Shown here: positions 34,780 to 43,335 of the stretch, piece after piece
How positions within the stretch are numbered: the first letter of the stretch is position 1
Layout of the letters: each line of letters begins with the position of its first letter
Assembly (NCBI GenBank): GCA_965202915.1
Contig: OZ241847.1
Location: 372,001-436,000 of the forward strand
Reading direction: 5' to 3'
Source: G965202915 sp965202915
GTDB taxonomy: Bacteria; Pseudomonadota; Gammaproteobacteria; Eutrophobiales; Eutrophobiaceae
DNA: 64,000 nucleotides
Position numbers and translations under genes: made by a program
Notes under the pieces: generated by a model
Told to the model about the DNA's origin: nothing
Databases searched by the model: none
Seen by the model: only the letters and a program-made list of their open reading frames with translations

Positions 34780-34814
34780 TTGCAAATTGTGTTTATTATA
34801 AACTATGATATAAT
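34780..34814 (+). promoter_or_regulatory. Putative ftsK promoter
   Basis: TTGCAA at 34780-34785 is followed after 18 bases by TATGAT (34804-34809), which overlaps a second TATAAT (34809-34814). The element lies in an AT-rich divergent intergenic region about 60 bases before ftsK. It is predicted from consensus only. Confidence 0.35.
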
Positions 34815-34871
34815 TATTCTTTTATAAACATATAAATATAACGGTTTCTTAATTAAATAGGTTTAAAAATT

Positions 34872-37178
34872 ATGAGTCAGGCTTACCGTAAACGTACAGG
34901 CAGTTTGGGGATCACCACGCATCTGGTGAACAATTTGCGCGAGGTTTCCCTTATTGTGCTTTTTGCCATGGCGGTTTATCTGCTGTTGGCCTTATTCACC
35001 TATCACCCCGATGATCCGGGTTGGACTTATTCGGCGAGTGTTGACAATATTGATAATGGCGCGGGTGTGATAGGGGCCTGGGTTGCCGACGTGCTGTTGT
35101 ATCTGTTCGGCTACCCCGGTTATTTATTCCCGATAATCTTTCTAAGCAGCAGTTGGCGGTTGTTTCGAGACCGGCAGCGGCAATTGTCGTTTGATCCCTC
35201 TAAATGCGCGTTCCGAGCCGGTGGCTGCATCATCGGCCTTATCGGCGGCTGCGGGCTGGCCTGGATGCACTTTGGCGTCGGCGTCAGTCTGCCGCATCAG
35301 GTGCGGGGTGCGGGCGGGATATTGGGAGACGCCTTTGGCAGTGGTTTGCAACAGAATGCCGGTGCCACCGGCGGTACATTAATCGCCTTGGTCATGTTCA
35401 TCGCCGGGGTGACCCTGTACACCGGGATTTCCTGGATGAAGTTGATGGATGCCACCGGTTATTGGACCTTACGCATCCTGGCGCAGTTAAAAATCTGGCA
35501 CTCGGTTTGTCGGGATTGGTTTGATGGACGCAAGGTGCGCAAAACCCGGGAAACCGTCTTCAAACAGGCCCAGGAGAGCATTGAACTGCGTACCCCGCCG
35601 AAGATCGAACCGATCATTTCCGAATTGGAACCGGGGCTACGCGCCGAAATAGAAAAGCAGGAGGTCTTGTTTGAACCGCCGGCCGAGACAAAATTGCCGC
35701 CCTTGCATTTACTCGACGAGCCCAAACCCCAGACTGATCAGTATTCCGACGAGGCATTGCAGGCGATGTCGCGCCAGGTCGAGATGAAACTCAAGGATTT
35801 TGGCATTACCGTGGAAGTCACCGCGGTGCATCCCGGCCCGGTGATCACCCGGTTTGAGCTTCAGCCTGCCGCCGGGGTAAAAGTCAGCCAGATCAGTAAT
35901 CTTGCCAAAGACCTGGCCCGCTCCTTGTCCGTTGTCAGTGTCCGAATTGTTGAAATCATCCCGGGGAAATCGGTGATAGGGGTGGAAATACCCAATGAAA
36001 ACCGGGAGTTGGTTACGCTGGGAGATATCTTAAATTCCAGAGAATATGAAAATGTGAAGTCACCGATGGTATTGGCGCTGGGTAAAGACATAGGAGGCAA
36101 ACCGGTGGTCACCGATCTCGGCAGGATGCCGCATCTGCTGGTGGCGGGCACCACCGGTTCCGGGAAATCGGTGGCATTAAATGCAATGATTTTAAGTCTG
36201 CTGTATAGATCGGTGGCGAAGGACGTCCGCATGATTATGATCGATCCCAAGATGCTTGAATTGTCGGTCTATGAGGGCATTCCGCATTTATTGACGCCGG
36301 TGGTAACGGATATGAAGGAAGCCGCCAATGCCCTGCGTTGGTGTGTCGCTGAGATGGAGCGGCGTTATAAATTGATGGCATCGCTGGGGGTCAGAAATAT
36401 TGGCGGGTTTAATCGTAAGGTCGCGGATGCGCGCGACAATGGGCAGCCGATACCGGATCCGTGTTACCAATCCGGCGGCGTCCAAAATACCGTGCCGGCA
36501 CTCGATGAATTGCCAATGATCGTTGTGGTCGTGGATGAACTGGCCGATATGATGATGACGGTCGGTAAAAAGGTGGAGGAATTGATTGCACGGCTGGCGC
36601 AAAAGGCGAGAGCCGCCGGCATCCATTTGATCCTGGCGACCCAGCGTCCATCGGTGGACGTGATCACCGGTCTGATCAAGGCCAATATCCCGACCCGGAT
36701 CGCCTTTCAAGTGTCATCGAAAGTGGATTCAAGGACCATACTCGACCAAATGGGGGCGGAGCATTTGCTGGGTCACGGCGATATGCTGTATTTGCCCGCC
36801 GGCACCGGCATCCCCGAACGTATTCATGGCGCATTTGTCTCGGATGAAGAGGTGCATAAGGTGGTTGCCAATATCACAGGCAACAACGAGCCGAATTACG
36901 ATGATGCGATATTGCGCGGCCCTGATGAAGGCGGCGCCGAACCGGTGCCGGGGCTGGAAACCGCCGGCGATCAGCCGGACCCGTTATACGATGAGGCGGT
37001 GCGCATTGTGACGGAAACCAGGAAGGCATCCATTTCTTATATACAGCGGCGGTTAAAGATCGGTTATAACCGTTCGGCCCGCATTGTGGAAGAAATGGAG
37101 AACAGCGGACTGGTTGGGCCGTTGGAATCCAATGGTGGCCGTGAAGTATTGGCCGCGCCGCCGCCTGTGGTGGAGTAA
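34872..37178 (+). CDS. ftsK: DNA translocase FtsK
   Basis: FtsK couples chromosome dimer resolution and terminus segregation to division. Four to five transmembrane helices occupy about residues 25-210, followed by a short, mainly polar linker. The motor follows: FELQPAAGVKVSQISNLAKDLARSL, Walker A (AGTTGSGKSV), MIDPKMLELSVYEGIPHLL, Walker B (MIVVVVDELADMMM) and the LATQRPSVDVITG block. The C-terminal winged-helix gamma domain (ISYIQRRLKIGYNRSARIVEEME) would read KOPS. At 768 residues it is the short-linker form. It precedes lolA by five bases. Confidence 0.96.
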   Translation: MSQAYRKRTGSLGITTHLVNNLREVSLIVLFAMAVYLLLALFTYHPDDPGWTYSASVDNIDNGAGVIGAWVADVLLYLFGYPGYLFPIIFLSSSWRLFRDRQRQLSFDPSKCAFRAGGCIIGLIGGCGLAWMHFGVGVSLPHQVRGAGGILGDAFGSGLQQNAGATGGTLIALVMFIAGVTLYTGISWMKLMDATGYWTLRILAQLKIWHSVCRDWFDGRKVRKTRETVFKQAQESIELRTPPKIEPIISELEPGLRAEIEKQEVLFEPPAETKLPPLHLLDEPKPQTDQYSDEALQAMSRQVEMKLKDFGITVEVTAVHPGPVITRFELQPAAGVKVSQISNLAKDLARSLSVVSVRIVEIIPGKSVIGVEIPNENRELVTLGDILNSREYENVKSPMVLALGKDIGGKPVVTDLGRMPHLLVAGTTGSGKSVALNAMILSLLYRSVAKDVRMIMIDPKMLELSVYEGIPHLLTPVVTDMKEAANALRWCVAEMERRYKLMASLGVRNIGGFNRKVADARDNGQPIPDPCYQSGGVQNTVPALDELPMIVVVVDELADMMMTVGKKVEELIARLAQKARAAGIHLILATQRPSVDVITGLIKANIPTRIAFQVSSKVDSRTILDQMGAEHLLGHGDMLYLPAGTGIPERIHGAFVSDEEVHKVVANITGNNEPNYDDAILRGPDEGGAEPVPGLETAGDQPDPLYDEAVRIVTETRKASISYIQRRLKIGYNRSARIVEEMENSGLVGPLESNGGREVLAAPPPVVE

Positions 37179-37183
37179 GCAAG

Positions 37184-37804
37184 GTGCACCCGGCGGTTGT
37201 CTGTATGCTGTGGCTGTTACCATTCATCAGCCTGGCCGATGAGGGCAAGCCCCTGGATAATTTTTTGAGCGGATTAAGTACCTTTGAAGCCCATTTTGTG
37301 CAAACATTGATGGATGAAGAGGGCACCGAATTGGAGAAATCAACCGGTATTTTATATCTGTCATACCCCGGGCGTTTTCATTGGTCATATCAAGCGCCGT
37401 ATGTTCAACATATCGTCACAGACGGCCAATCACTGTGGATCTATGATGAAGACCTGGAACAAGTGACGATAAAGCCTCTGGGGGAATCAATCAGGCAGAC
37501 CCCGGCGGCGGTGATCTTGGGGGATGAGAATATAGACAGGCATTTTGTCCAGATTGATATGGGCAATATAGATGGGTACGATTGGATAGAATTGACTCCC
37601 CGTAATATTGAGTCGGAATATAAACATATCAGGGTCGGTTTCGATGATGATCAACTTGGTTTGATGATCATATTTGACAACCTGGATCAGGTGACCCGTA
37701 TCGATTTTTCAGACCCCAAGCGGAATACCGGATTGGATCAAGGCTTGTTCACTCTGGATATTCCGTCCGGCGTGGACGTGTTTGATGAACGAGGCGAGCT
37801 CTGA
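37184..37804 (+). CDS. lolA: Outer-membrane lipoprotein carrier protein LolA
   Basis: LolA is the periplasmic chaperone that carries lipoproteins from LolCDE to LolB. A signal peptide (about residues 1-18, VCMLWLLPFISLADE) is followed by LDNFLSGLSTFEAHFVQTLMDEEGTELEKSTGILYLSYPGRFHW in outline, and later VTDGQSLWIYDEDLEQVTI and DNLDQVTRIDFSD. The length of 206 residues is normal. GTG start. The ftsK-lolA pairing is conserved widely. A strong terminator follows immediately. Confidence 0.93.
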   Translation: MHPAVVCMLWLLPFISLADEGKPLDNFLSGLSTFEAHFVQTLMDEEGTELEKSTGILYLSYPGRFHWSYQAPYVQHIVTDGQSLWIYDEDLEQVTIKPLGESIRQTPAAVILGDENIDRHFVQIDMGNIDGYDWIELTPRNIESEYKHIRVGFDDDQLGLMIIFDNLDQVTRIDFSDPKRNTGLDQGLFTLDIPSGVDVFDERGEL

Positions 37805-37809
37805 TCCGG

Positions 37810-37836
37810 AATCCCGGCGCGCCGGGATTTTTATTT
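37810..37836 (+). terminator. Rho-independent terminator after lolA
   Basis: The palindrome AATCCCGGCGCGCCGGGATT is followed by TTTATTT, six bases after the lolA stop. It separates ftsK-lolA from the opposing bufferin operon. Confidence 0.85.
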
Positions 37837-38044
37837 CATTCAATAGACTGCTTGCGTCAGTCCGTTCCACCATTGATATGGGTGGATAGATAGTTGCAGA
37901 CTTTTGTTTTTCCATAATCAGGGCAAGTTTCAACAACCCTCGCCACGAAAAAATTATCCTGTTCTCCGCTCCACGTTTGATAAATCCACGCACGTGTCAA
38001 ACAAATGTGGGGGACTCCTCGGGCAAAGGGCGTCGGTGGAAGCC

Positions 38045-38686
38045 TTACTGTGATACCGTCGCGATCAGTAGGCCGCGCTCACGCCATAGGCGAACTTCAA
38101 GCCCGCGAGAATACAATTTCATCGGCGGTTTGCCCTGTATCAGGTCCGGCAGGTCTTGATGCAAGGCGGGGTCATAAGGCACTTGATAGATGGTTTTTAT
38201 CCGCCCTTGCGCACCCCGCATTCTCAACTGTGCCGCCGCCTCGCCCTGAATGGTGCAAAAACGCCCCCCGGTGATCTGCCAACGCGTATTTTCAAACATT
38301 GCGGACTCGATCAGTGTAAAACCCAGTGAGCTGAAAAAATTACGCACTTCCGACATGTTATCGGAGCTTACTTCAAGGGGCTTCAATTTCATGTGATTTG
38401 TCGCCACTTCATCGGCAATACTTTGATAAATCGTGACCGCCGGCAACGACGATATTCGAGGCTGTAACATTAACCACGCCACCACCATGGTTACCGGCAC
38501 CGCAACCAGTGCGGCGGTAATCGCGGGGTAATATCGCCTTATGCCCACCTTCGCCGTCGGGCCAGGCAATGATGATCTCCGGTCTTTCACCGCCATCCGA
38601 TTCAGTTCGGCAAAGGACGACGTGGGCAGGGACTTACCCCTGAGGTATGCCTTGACCGCTTCATTGATTGGTTGATCCGTCATCAA
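38045..38686 (-). CDS. Putative anti-sigma factor of the ECF sigma factor
   Basis: This 213-residue protein is the last gene of the bufferin-type operon and overlaps the ECF sigma gene by four bases. It has an approximately 50-residue cytoplasmic N-terminus, one transmembrane helix (AITAALVAVPVTMVVAWLML, about residues 53-74) and a periplasmic domain. This is the layout of a membrane anti-sigma factor, which would hold the sigma factor inactive until a signal such as metal stress. No zinc-binding anti-sigma motif (HxxxCxxC) is seen. Identity rests on topology and position, not on a recognised domain. Confidence 0.65.
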   Translation of the reverse strand: MMTDQPINEAVKAYLRGKSLPTSSFAELNRMAVKDRRSSLPGPTAKVGIRRYYPAITAALVAVPVTMVVAWLMLQPRISSLPAVTIYQSIADEVATNHMKLKPLEVSSDNMSEVRNFFSSLGFTLIESAMFENTRWQITGGRFCTIQGEAAAQLRMRGAQGRIKTIYQVPYDPALHQDLPDLIQGKPPMKLYSRGLEVRLWRERGLLIATVSQ

Positions 38687-39159
38687 GCCGTCTTCCTATT
38701 GTGTCCCTGCACGCGCTTGCGCAACCTTGAAATTCTCGACAACACGGTACCGCGCGGCAGATCCATCCACCTGGCGACCTCACTCGTCGTATACCCCTCG
38801 ACCGCCCACAGAAAGAGAATCTCGCGCTCGACCTCATCAAACCCCGCCCACAGTGTCGCCAGCATGTCCCGATCCACCATGGTTTGCTCAAGTGTGGCGA
38901 TGTCGAAGTCGATATGTTTTTCATCGTCAAACAGTTCGGACACAAGACGGCTGTTCTTACGCCAGTCATCAATCCACCGATGGCGGATTATCGTCATCAG
39001 GTATCGTTTGTTGACCTCAATGGCCGAGTGCCCCGAAAGCAGGTATTTCTCGAACGCGCCCTGCAACAGATCGGAGGCTTTATCGTCATCACCGATCAGC
39101 GAATAACAATAGCGGTACAGATGATTAAAAAGCTGATAATTTAGTATTTCGCCAACCAT
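38683..39159 (-). CDS. ECF RNA polymerase sigma factor
   Basis: The 158 residues contain a sigma region 2 (FNHLYRYCYSLIGDDDKASDLLQGAFEKYLL, then YLMTIIRHRWIDDWRKNSR) and a region 4 helix-turn-helix (EREILFLWAVEGYTTSEVARWMDLPRGTVLSRISRLRKRV). It sits between bufC and a membrane protein that looks like its anti-sigma. It most likely controls this operon. The adjacent start (directly after bufC) suggests one transcript from bufA onwards. Confidence 0.9.
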   Translation of the reverse strand: MVGEILNYQLFNHLYRYCYSLIGDDDKASDLLQGAFEKYLLSGHSAIEVNKRYLMTIIRHRWIDDWRKNSRLVSELFDDEKHIDFDIATLEQTMVDRDMLATLWAGFDEVEREILFLWAVEGYTTSEVARWMDLPRGTVLSRISRLRKRVQGHNRKTA

Positions 39160-39978
39160 CTATTCATCCGCTTTGTCGTTCATCTTAGCTGATGAACGCA
39201 GGTGAAAAGATATCACCCAGCCCTGCTCAATCAACCATGGCAAATGTCGATCCAAATGCGCAAATTGTCGTGCCAACTGCTCCAGTGACTGACCCTGTAT
39301 CAGCGCCTCCAGCAAACAATATTTTTGCCGTGACAGGGGCGTCACCGCGGGACGCAACCGCTCGCGGTGAACACACAGATATTGGCAATGGCCGGGATTG
39401 CCATCGGCAAACTCACGGCTTTGCCAGATCTGATACAGCGGATGCTGCGAAGACAGCAGTGCCACCGCCTGACTGACGGTCAATACAACACCGGCATGCT
39501 GATGTTCCTTGATCTGCGAAAACGCGCCAAAGTCAAACCGCGGATCATCCGCGGCATAATAAGCACGGTGATAATGCCACTCCAAACGCGCCAGCTCAGG
39601 CAGGCAAGCCAGTCGATGAGCCCGCGTATCGTCATCCCCGGCGGTTTTTTCAGTTTGCTCATCACAATACAAACGTAAAAAGTCCGAAAACGTTTCGCCA
39701 TATTCGTTTAAGTCACTGTGCCAACTCGGGACTAAGCGCACATAGCCGGCGGCAATCCCGTTGAATCGCTTCTCGCCCAATAATTGTGCGCATACCGGAT
39801 ACACCGCACCTAAGGCATCCACCAAAGCACCGCGCATATTGCGGTGATATACTCCGAGGCTTTGTGCGGGCAATAAAGTCCCCGCCGGATGCACCAGCTC
39901 AACTAATGCCGGACTTTGTTCTCCCAGCATCGTCCGCTTAAAATCCGCCTGCAGCGATCTTAAGTTCATGACGTTCAA
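39160..39978 (-). CDS. bufC: DUF2063 family protein, putative MNIO partner BufC
   Basis: The N-terminus LRSLQADFKRTMLG and SLGVYHRNMRGALVDALGAVYPVCAQLLGEKRF are typical of the DUF2063 DNA-binding-like domain found next to DUF692 enzymes. In bufferin and related RiPP systems this protein presents the precursor to the iron enzyme. It overlaps bufB by four bases, so the two are translationally coupled. The length is 272 residues. The name is assigned by family and gene order. Confidence 0.85.
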   Translation of the reverse strand: MNVMNLRSLQADFKRTMLGEQSPALVELVHPAGTLLPAQSLGVYHRNMRGALVDALGAVYPVCAQLLGEKRFNGIAAGYVRLVPSWHSDLNEYGETFSDFLRLYCDEQTEKTAGDDDTRAHRLACLPELARLEWHYHRAYYAADDPRFDFGAFSQIKEHQHAGVVLTVSQAVALLSSQHPLYQIWQSREFADGNPGHCQYLCVHRERLRPAVTPLSRQKYCLLEALIQGQSLEQLARQFAHLDRHLPWLIEQGWVISFHLRSSAKMNDKADE

Positions 39979-40799
39979 GCGGCGTTTGTTTGATATCCGC
40001 CGGAAATGATCCGCTGTGCTTTGTGCATTTCATCAAGCAGCGTTTGCAACGGCGGCAGGTCGTTATCCCATTCAACCAGCACCGGGGTATCCGGTTTGAC
40101 GGCGATAAAATCAGCGAATAATTGCCACACCGGATCAGCCACCGGATGGTCGTGTGCATCCAATAAAAAATCACCGCGATCTTGAAATCCGCCGAGGTGT
40201 ATTTCATGCACGCGCTCAAGCGGTACTTGTTTCAGCTCACCGACCCTCTCGTGTCCATGGTTTTGCAGATTTACGTATAAATTATTAATGTCCAATAAAA
40301 TATTACAATCCGCCAGCTCGGCGACCGCGGATAAGAATTGCATCTCGTTTATGGTCGAGTGTTTATAAGTGAGGTAACCGGACACGTTCTCGATCAAAAT
40401 ACGCTGCCCCAGAAAATCCTGTATCCGGGAAATTTTCAGCGCGGTATGTTCAATGGCTTCCTGGGTGTAAGGTAACGGTAACAAATCGTGAAATTGTGTG
40501 TTACCCAACGCGGAAAAACACAGATGATCGGAAATCCACAAGGCCTGATAGCGCTGTGCCAGCCGCTTGACCGTTGTCAGATATTCGTAGTCTGGCGGAT
40601 CGACCGAGCCCAGCGACATACCGACGCAATGCAACGCCAAAGGATAATTTTGCCGCACTTGCTCCAATTGATAAGGCGCGATACCACCGTGAGCAAAATA
40701 ATTATCGGCGAGCACCTCAAACCAGGCGACGTCCGGGCGGTGGCGTAAAATATCGCCAATGTGCGCTTCACGTAAGCCGATTCCGACCCGGCCATTCAT
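39975..40799 (-). CDS. bufB: Multinuclear non-heme iron oxidase (MNIO, DUF692), putative BufB
   Basis: DUF692 enzymes are TIM-barrel iron oxidases that modify cysteines in peptide precursors. Visible family blocks are GIGLREAHIGDIL, VAWFEVLADNYFA, LALHCVGMSLGS, ISDHLCFSA, ILIENVSGYL, LLDINNLYVNLQNHG and EIHLGGFQDRG...LLDAHDHPV, which include the metal-binding His, Glu and Asp residues. At 274 residues it is full length. It follows the bufferin-like precursor gene by 144 bases and overlaps bufC. Confidence 0.9.
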   Translation of the reverse strand: MNGRVGIGLREAHIGDILRHRPDVAWFEVLADNYFAHGGIAPYQLEQVRQNYPLALHCVGMSLGSVDPPDYEYLTTVKRLAQRYQALWISDHLCFSALGNTQFHDLLPLPYTQEAIEHTALKISRIQDFLGQRILIENVSGYLTYKHSTINEMQFLSAVAELADCNILLDINNLYVNLQNHGHERVGELKQVPLERVHEIHLGGFQDRGDFLLDAHDHPVADPVWQLFADFIAVKPDTPVLVEWDNDLPPLQTLLDEMHKAQRIISGGYQTNAA

Positions 40800-40943
40800 T
40801 GCCTATACCGTTATTGTGTGCGACACCAGGCAAAATCCGTGGTCCAAGTCGCCGCATGACGGCGATATTGTCGCAACGGAGATTGCACTGTGTCACACGT
40901 TTTTATTATTGCCGGAACATGGTTCGCAACAAATCAGAACAGA

Positions 40944-41231
40944 TCACTTGGCGGGTTTAACCGCGGCGATCGTGCCGCCGACGAGCTTGTCGCAAGTGCC
41001 TTTCGGTACGTACATCCATTCCTGTGCGCTATTGTCCTGCGTAGCCTGACCCGCACAAGCATGTTTGCCATCCAAAGAGCCGCAATCATTTTTGCCCGCT
41101 TTAACGACGCCGGCGCATTTTTCCCATTCTTTGGGCTGATCCGGCACCGCTTGCGCGACGCCCATTAGTACCGTACCCGCCGAAAGTATCCCGGCAACCG
41201 CCGAATTAATTAAGATTTTTGATTTATCCAT
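40944..41231 (-). CDS. bufA: Bufferin-like RiPP precursor, DUF2282 family (BufA)
   Basis: A 95-residue peptide with a signal sequence (about residues 1-28, ILINSAVAGILSAGTVLMGVAQA) and four cysteines at 39, 50, 59 and 80, in the contexts WEKCAG, KNDCGS, HACAG and KGTCDK. This is the DUF2282 pattern of precursors modified by DUF692 enzymes. Known bufferins are exported and bind copper through oxidised cysteines, so metal buffering in the periplasm is the likely role here. TAGGAG lies at a good distance before the ATG. It is the first gene of the operon. Confidence 0.88.
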   Translation of the reverse strand: MDKSKILINSAVAGILSAGTVLMGVAQAVPDQPKEWEKCAGVVKAGKNDCGSLDGKHACAGQATQDNSAQEWMYVPKGTCDKLVGGTIAAVKPAK

Positions 41232-41856
41232 TTAGATTTCTCCTAACAAGTAAAAAGGATTGAGCCGAAACAATCGACCTTACCTCATAACAACGCATTT
41301 GTCGGAGATTTGATTGCATGAATCGTAAAAAAACTGCTGAGGAGGGAGAAACATATGGGAACGATCACCCCCTGTTGGCAATGAACAGGTAAATTCAGAT
41401 TGGGTGGGCGGCTGAGTCGTTCAGAGAATGCCAAGGTAGCGGAGGCCGCCTTGGGGGAAAGCTTAATCAACCGCCATGGCGTGCTCCCAATCCTTGCCAT
41501 ACATCTTTGGGATATTCTAAATGATCTTAATCGGTATTGATGGCCCAGGTTTAAAGCTATTTAAGTATAATCGAAACCAAAATCAGATTCTTTTATGATC
41601 TATCGGGCATTATTCAGTGTGACTTTTTGTTTTTACCGGAATATTCGTTGATTACAACAGGGCTTTGTTTATGAAGATGCATATATACTGGATTCGTGGC
41701 CTGAGCCAAACAGGAAGCTGACGTGCTAATACAATGTATTGGTCGTCGCGTCCGCAACCTCTATACTTTTGCTGCTTATGCAACGGATGAGTATGAACTA
41801 TTCAGCCCAATGGCGGCGCTCAGCCCTTATATTCCGCCGGTCGGATTCGCTTATTG
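41232..41856. other. Divergent intergenic region between bufA and rarA
   Basis: About 625 bases without a gene I can support. It must hold the bufA promoter (minus strand, left part) and the rarA promoter (right part). Short frames in the middle have no recognisable product and no ribosome site. No IS ends or RNA gene were seen. An ECF-type promoter before bufA is expected, but I could not define its -35/-10. Confidence 0.5.
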
Positions 41857-43158
41857 ATGAGCAAGGTCCCTGACTACGCCCCGTTGGCTGACCGTATGCG
41901 GCCGCAAGTCCTGGCGGATTTTTTCGGTCAATCTCATATTTTGGCGAAAGACAAGCCGCTGCGGCTTGCCATCGAAGACGGTCGTTTGCATTCCATGGTG
42001 TTCTGGGGGCCACCCGGCACCGGCAAGACGACTCTGGCGAAACTGATAGCCCGTTCATGTGATGCTCAGTTTATCCCGCTGTCGGCGGTATTGAGCGGAG
42101 TAAAAAATATTCGTGTGGCAATTGACCGGGCGCAGCAATACCGTAGCGCGTACAGCAAAGACACCATATTGTTTGTGGATGAGGTGCATCGCTTTAATAA
42201 GGCCCAGCAGGACGGTTTTTTACCTTTCGTGGAAGACGGCACGGTGACCTTTATCGGTGCAACCACTGAAAATCCTTCCTTTGAATTGAACAACGCTTTG
42301 TTGTCGCGTATGCGCGTTTATGTGTTGAAATCATTGACCAATGAGGAAATCATGGAAATTTTGCAGCACGCCCTGCGGGATAAGGACCGGGGTTTGGGCA
42401 ATAAACCGGTGTCGTTGGCACAGGGCGCGCTGGAACAGATCGCCCGGGCCGGGGATGGGGACGCACGCCGGGCCTTGAACCTCTTGGAAATTGCTTCGGA
42501 CCTGGCCGACCGGGGCGCGATCGATGATTCGATACTGAAAGACGTACTCTCGGCCGGGACGCTACGCCGTTTCGATAAAGGCGGGGAGATATTTTATGAT
42601 CAAATCTCGGCGTTGCATAAGTCGGTGAGAGGTTCCGACCCGGATGCGGCCTTATACTGGTTTGTGCGGATGATCGATGGCGGCTGTGATCCGCTGTATA
42701 TTGCCCGCCGCACGGTGCGCATGGCATCGGAGGATATAGGCAACGCCGATCCGCGCGGCTTACGTCTGGCTCTGGATGCCTGGGAGACGCAGGAGCGCCT
42801 GGGTTCGCCTGAGGGCGAATTGGCCCTGGCCCAGGCTATAATCTATCTGGCCTGTGCCGCCAAAAGCAACGCCGTCTATACCGCGTTCAAATCGGCGATG
42901 CGTGATGCAAAGGAATTTGGGTCCGCGGAGGTGCCGTTGCATTTGCGCAATGCCCCGACCAAATTAATGCAGGGCCTTGATTATGGCAGGGGATATCGTT
43001 ATGCCCATGATGAGCCTGAGGCCTATGCCGCGGGTGAAAATTATTTCCCTACAGAGATGAGCAGGAGACGGTATTATCTGCCGGTAAATCGCGGTTTGGA
43101 GATCAAGATAGCGGAAAAGCTGGCGCTGTTAAGAGATTTGGATAAAAAGGCAAAATAA
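41857..43158 (+). CDS. rarA: Replication-associated recombination protein RarA
   Basis: RarA is a clamp-loader-like AAA+ ATPase acting at stalled replication forks. It shows PLADRMRPQVLADFFGQSHIL, Walker A (GPPGTGKTTLA), Walker B (LFVDEVHRFNKAQQDGFLP), sensor 1 (FIGATTENPSFELN), the Arg-finger region (NALLSRMRVYVL) and the C-terminal tetramer domain (FYDQISALHKSVRGSDPDAALYW). The ATG at 41857 is preferred over an adjacent upstream TTG. It continues the trxB-ftsK-lolA-rarA order, interrupted here by the bufferin operon. Confidence 0.95.
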   Translation: MSKVPDYAPLADRMRPQVLADFFGQSHILAKDKPLRLAIEDGRLHSMVFWGPPGTGKTTLAKLIARSCDAQFIPLSAVLSGVKNIRVAIDRAQQYRSAYSKDTILFVDEVHRFNKAQQDGFLPFVEDGTVTFIGATTENPSFELNNALLSRMRVYVLKSLTNEEIMEILQHALRDKDRGLGNKPVSLAQGALEQIARAGDGDARRALNLLEIASDLADRGAIDDSILKDVLSAGTLRRFDKGGEIFYDQISALHKSVRGSDPDAALYWFVRMIDGGCDPLYIARRTVRMASEDIGNADPRGLRLALDAWETQERLGSPEGELALAQAIIYLACAAKSNAVYTAFKSAMRDAKEFGSAEVPLHLRNAPTKLMQGLDYGRGYRYAHDEPEAYAAGENYFPTEMSRRRYYLPVNRGLEIKIAEKLALLRDLDKKAK

Positions 43159-43277
43159 TCTGCAAAATAATTTATATCATCTATACTTTAATTAACAGTT
43201 ACGTTCTAGCTGCAGTAGAAGTATAAATTTCGCTATCGATTTATATTAGTTATATATAGCGTTTTTTAAGAAGTAAA

Positions 43278-43308
43278 TTGCTGTGAGATTGATAGCAATA
43301 ACTATAAT
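43278..43308 (+). promoter_or_regulatory. Putative fmdA promoter
   Basis: TTGCTG at 43278-43283 and TATAAT at 43303-43308 are separated by 19 bases, slightly long for a sigma-70 promoter. They lie in a very AT-rich stretch ahead of a strong ribosome site (AAAGGAGG, 43317-43324). No sigma-54 or NtrC-type site was found despite the nitrogen-related genes. Confidence 0.35.
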
Positions 43309-43335
43309 TACTACTTAAAGGAGGATGGAATCGAA

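Noticed and set aside
35142..36710. Several open frames opposite ftsK
   Set aside because: They are shadows of the high-GC third-position pattern of ftsK and encode no recognisable proteins.
41285..41500. 71-residue ORF between bufA and rarA
   Set aside because: Low-complexity composition, no ribosome site and no family likeness.
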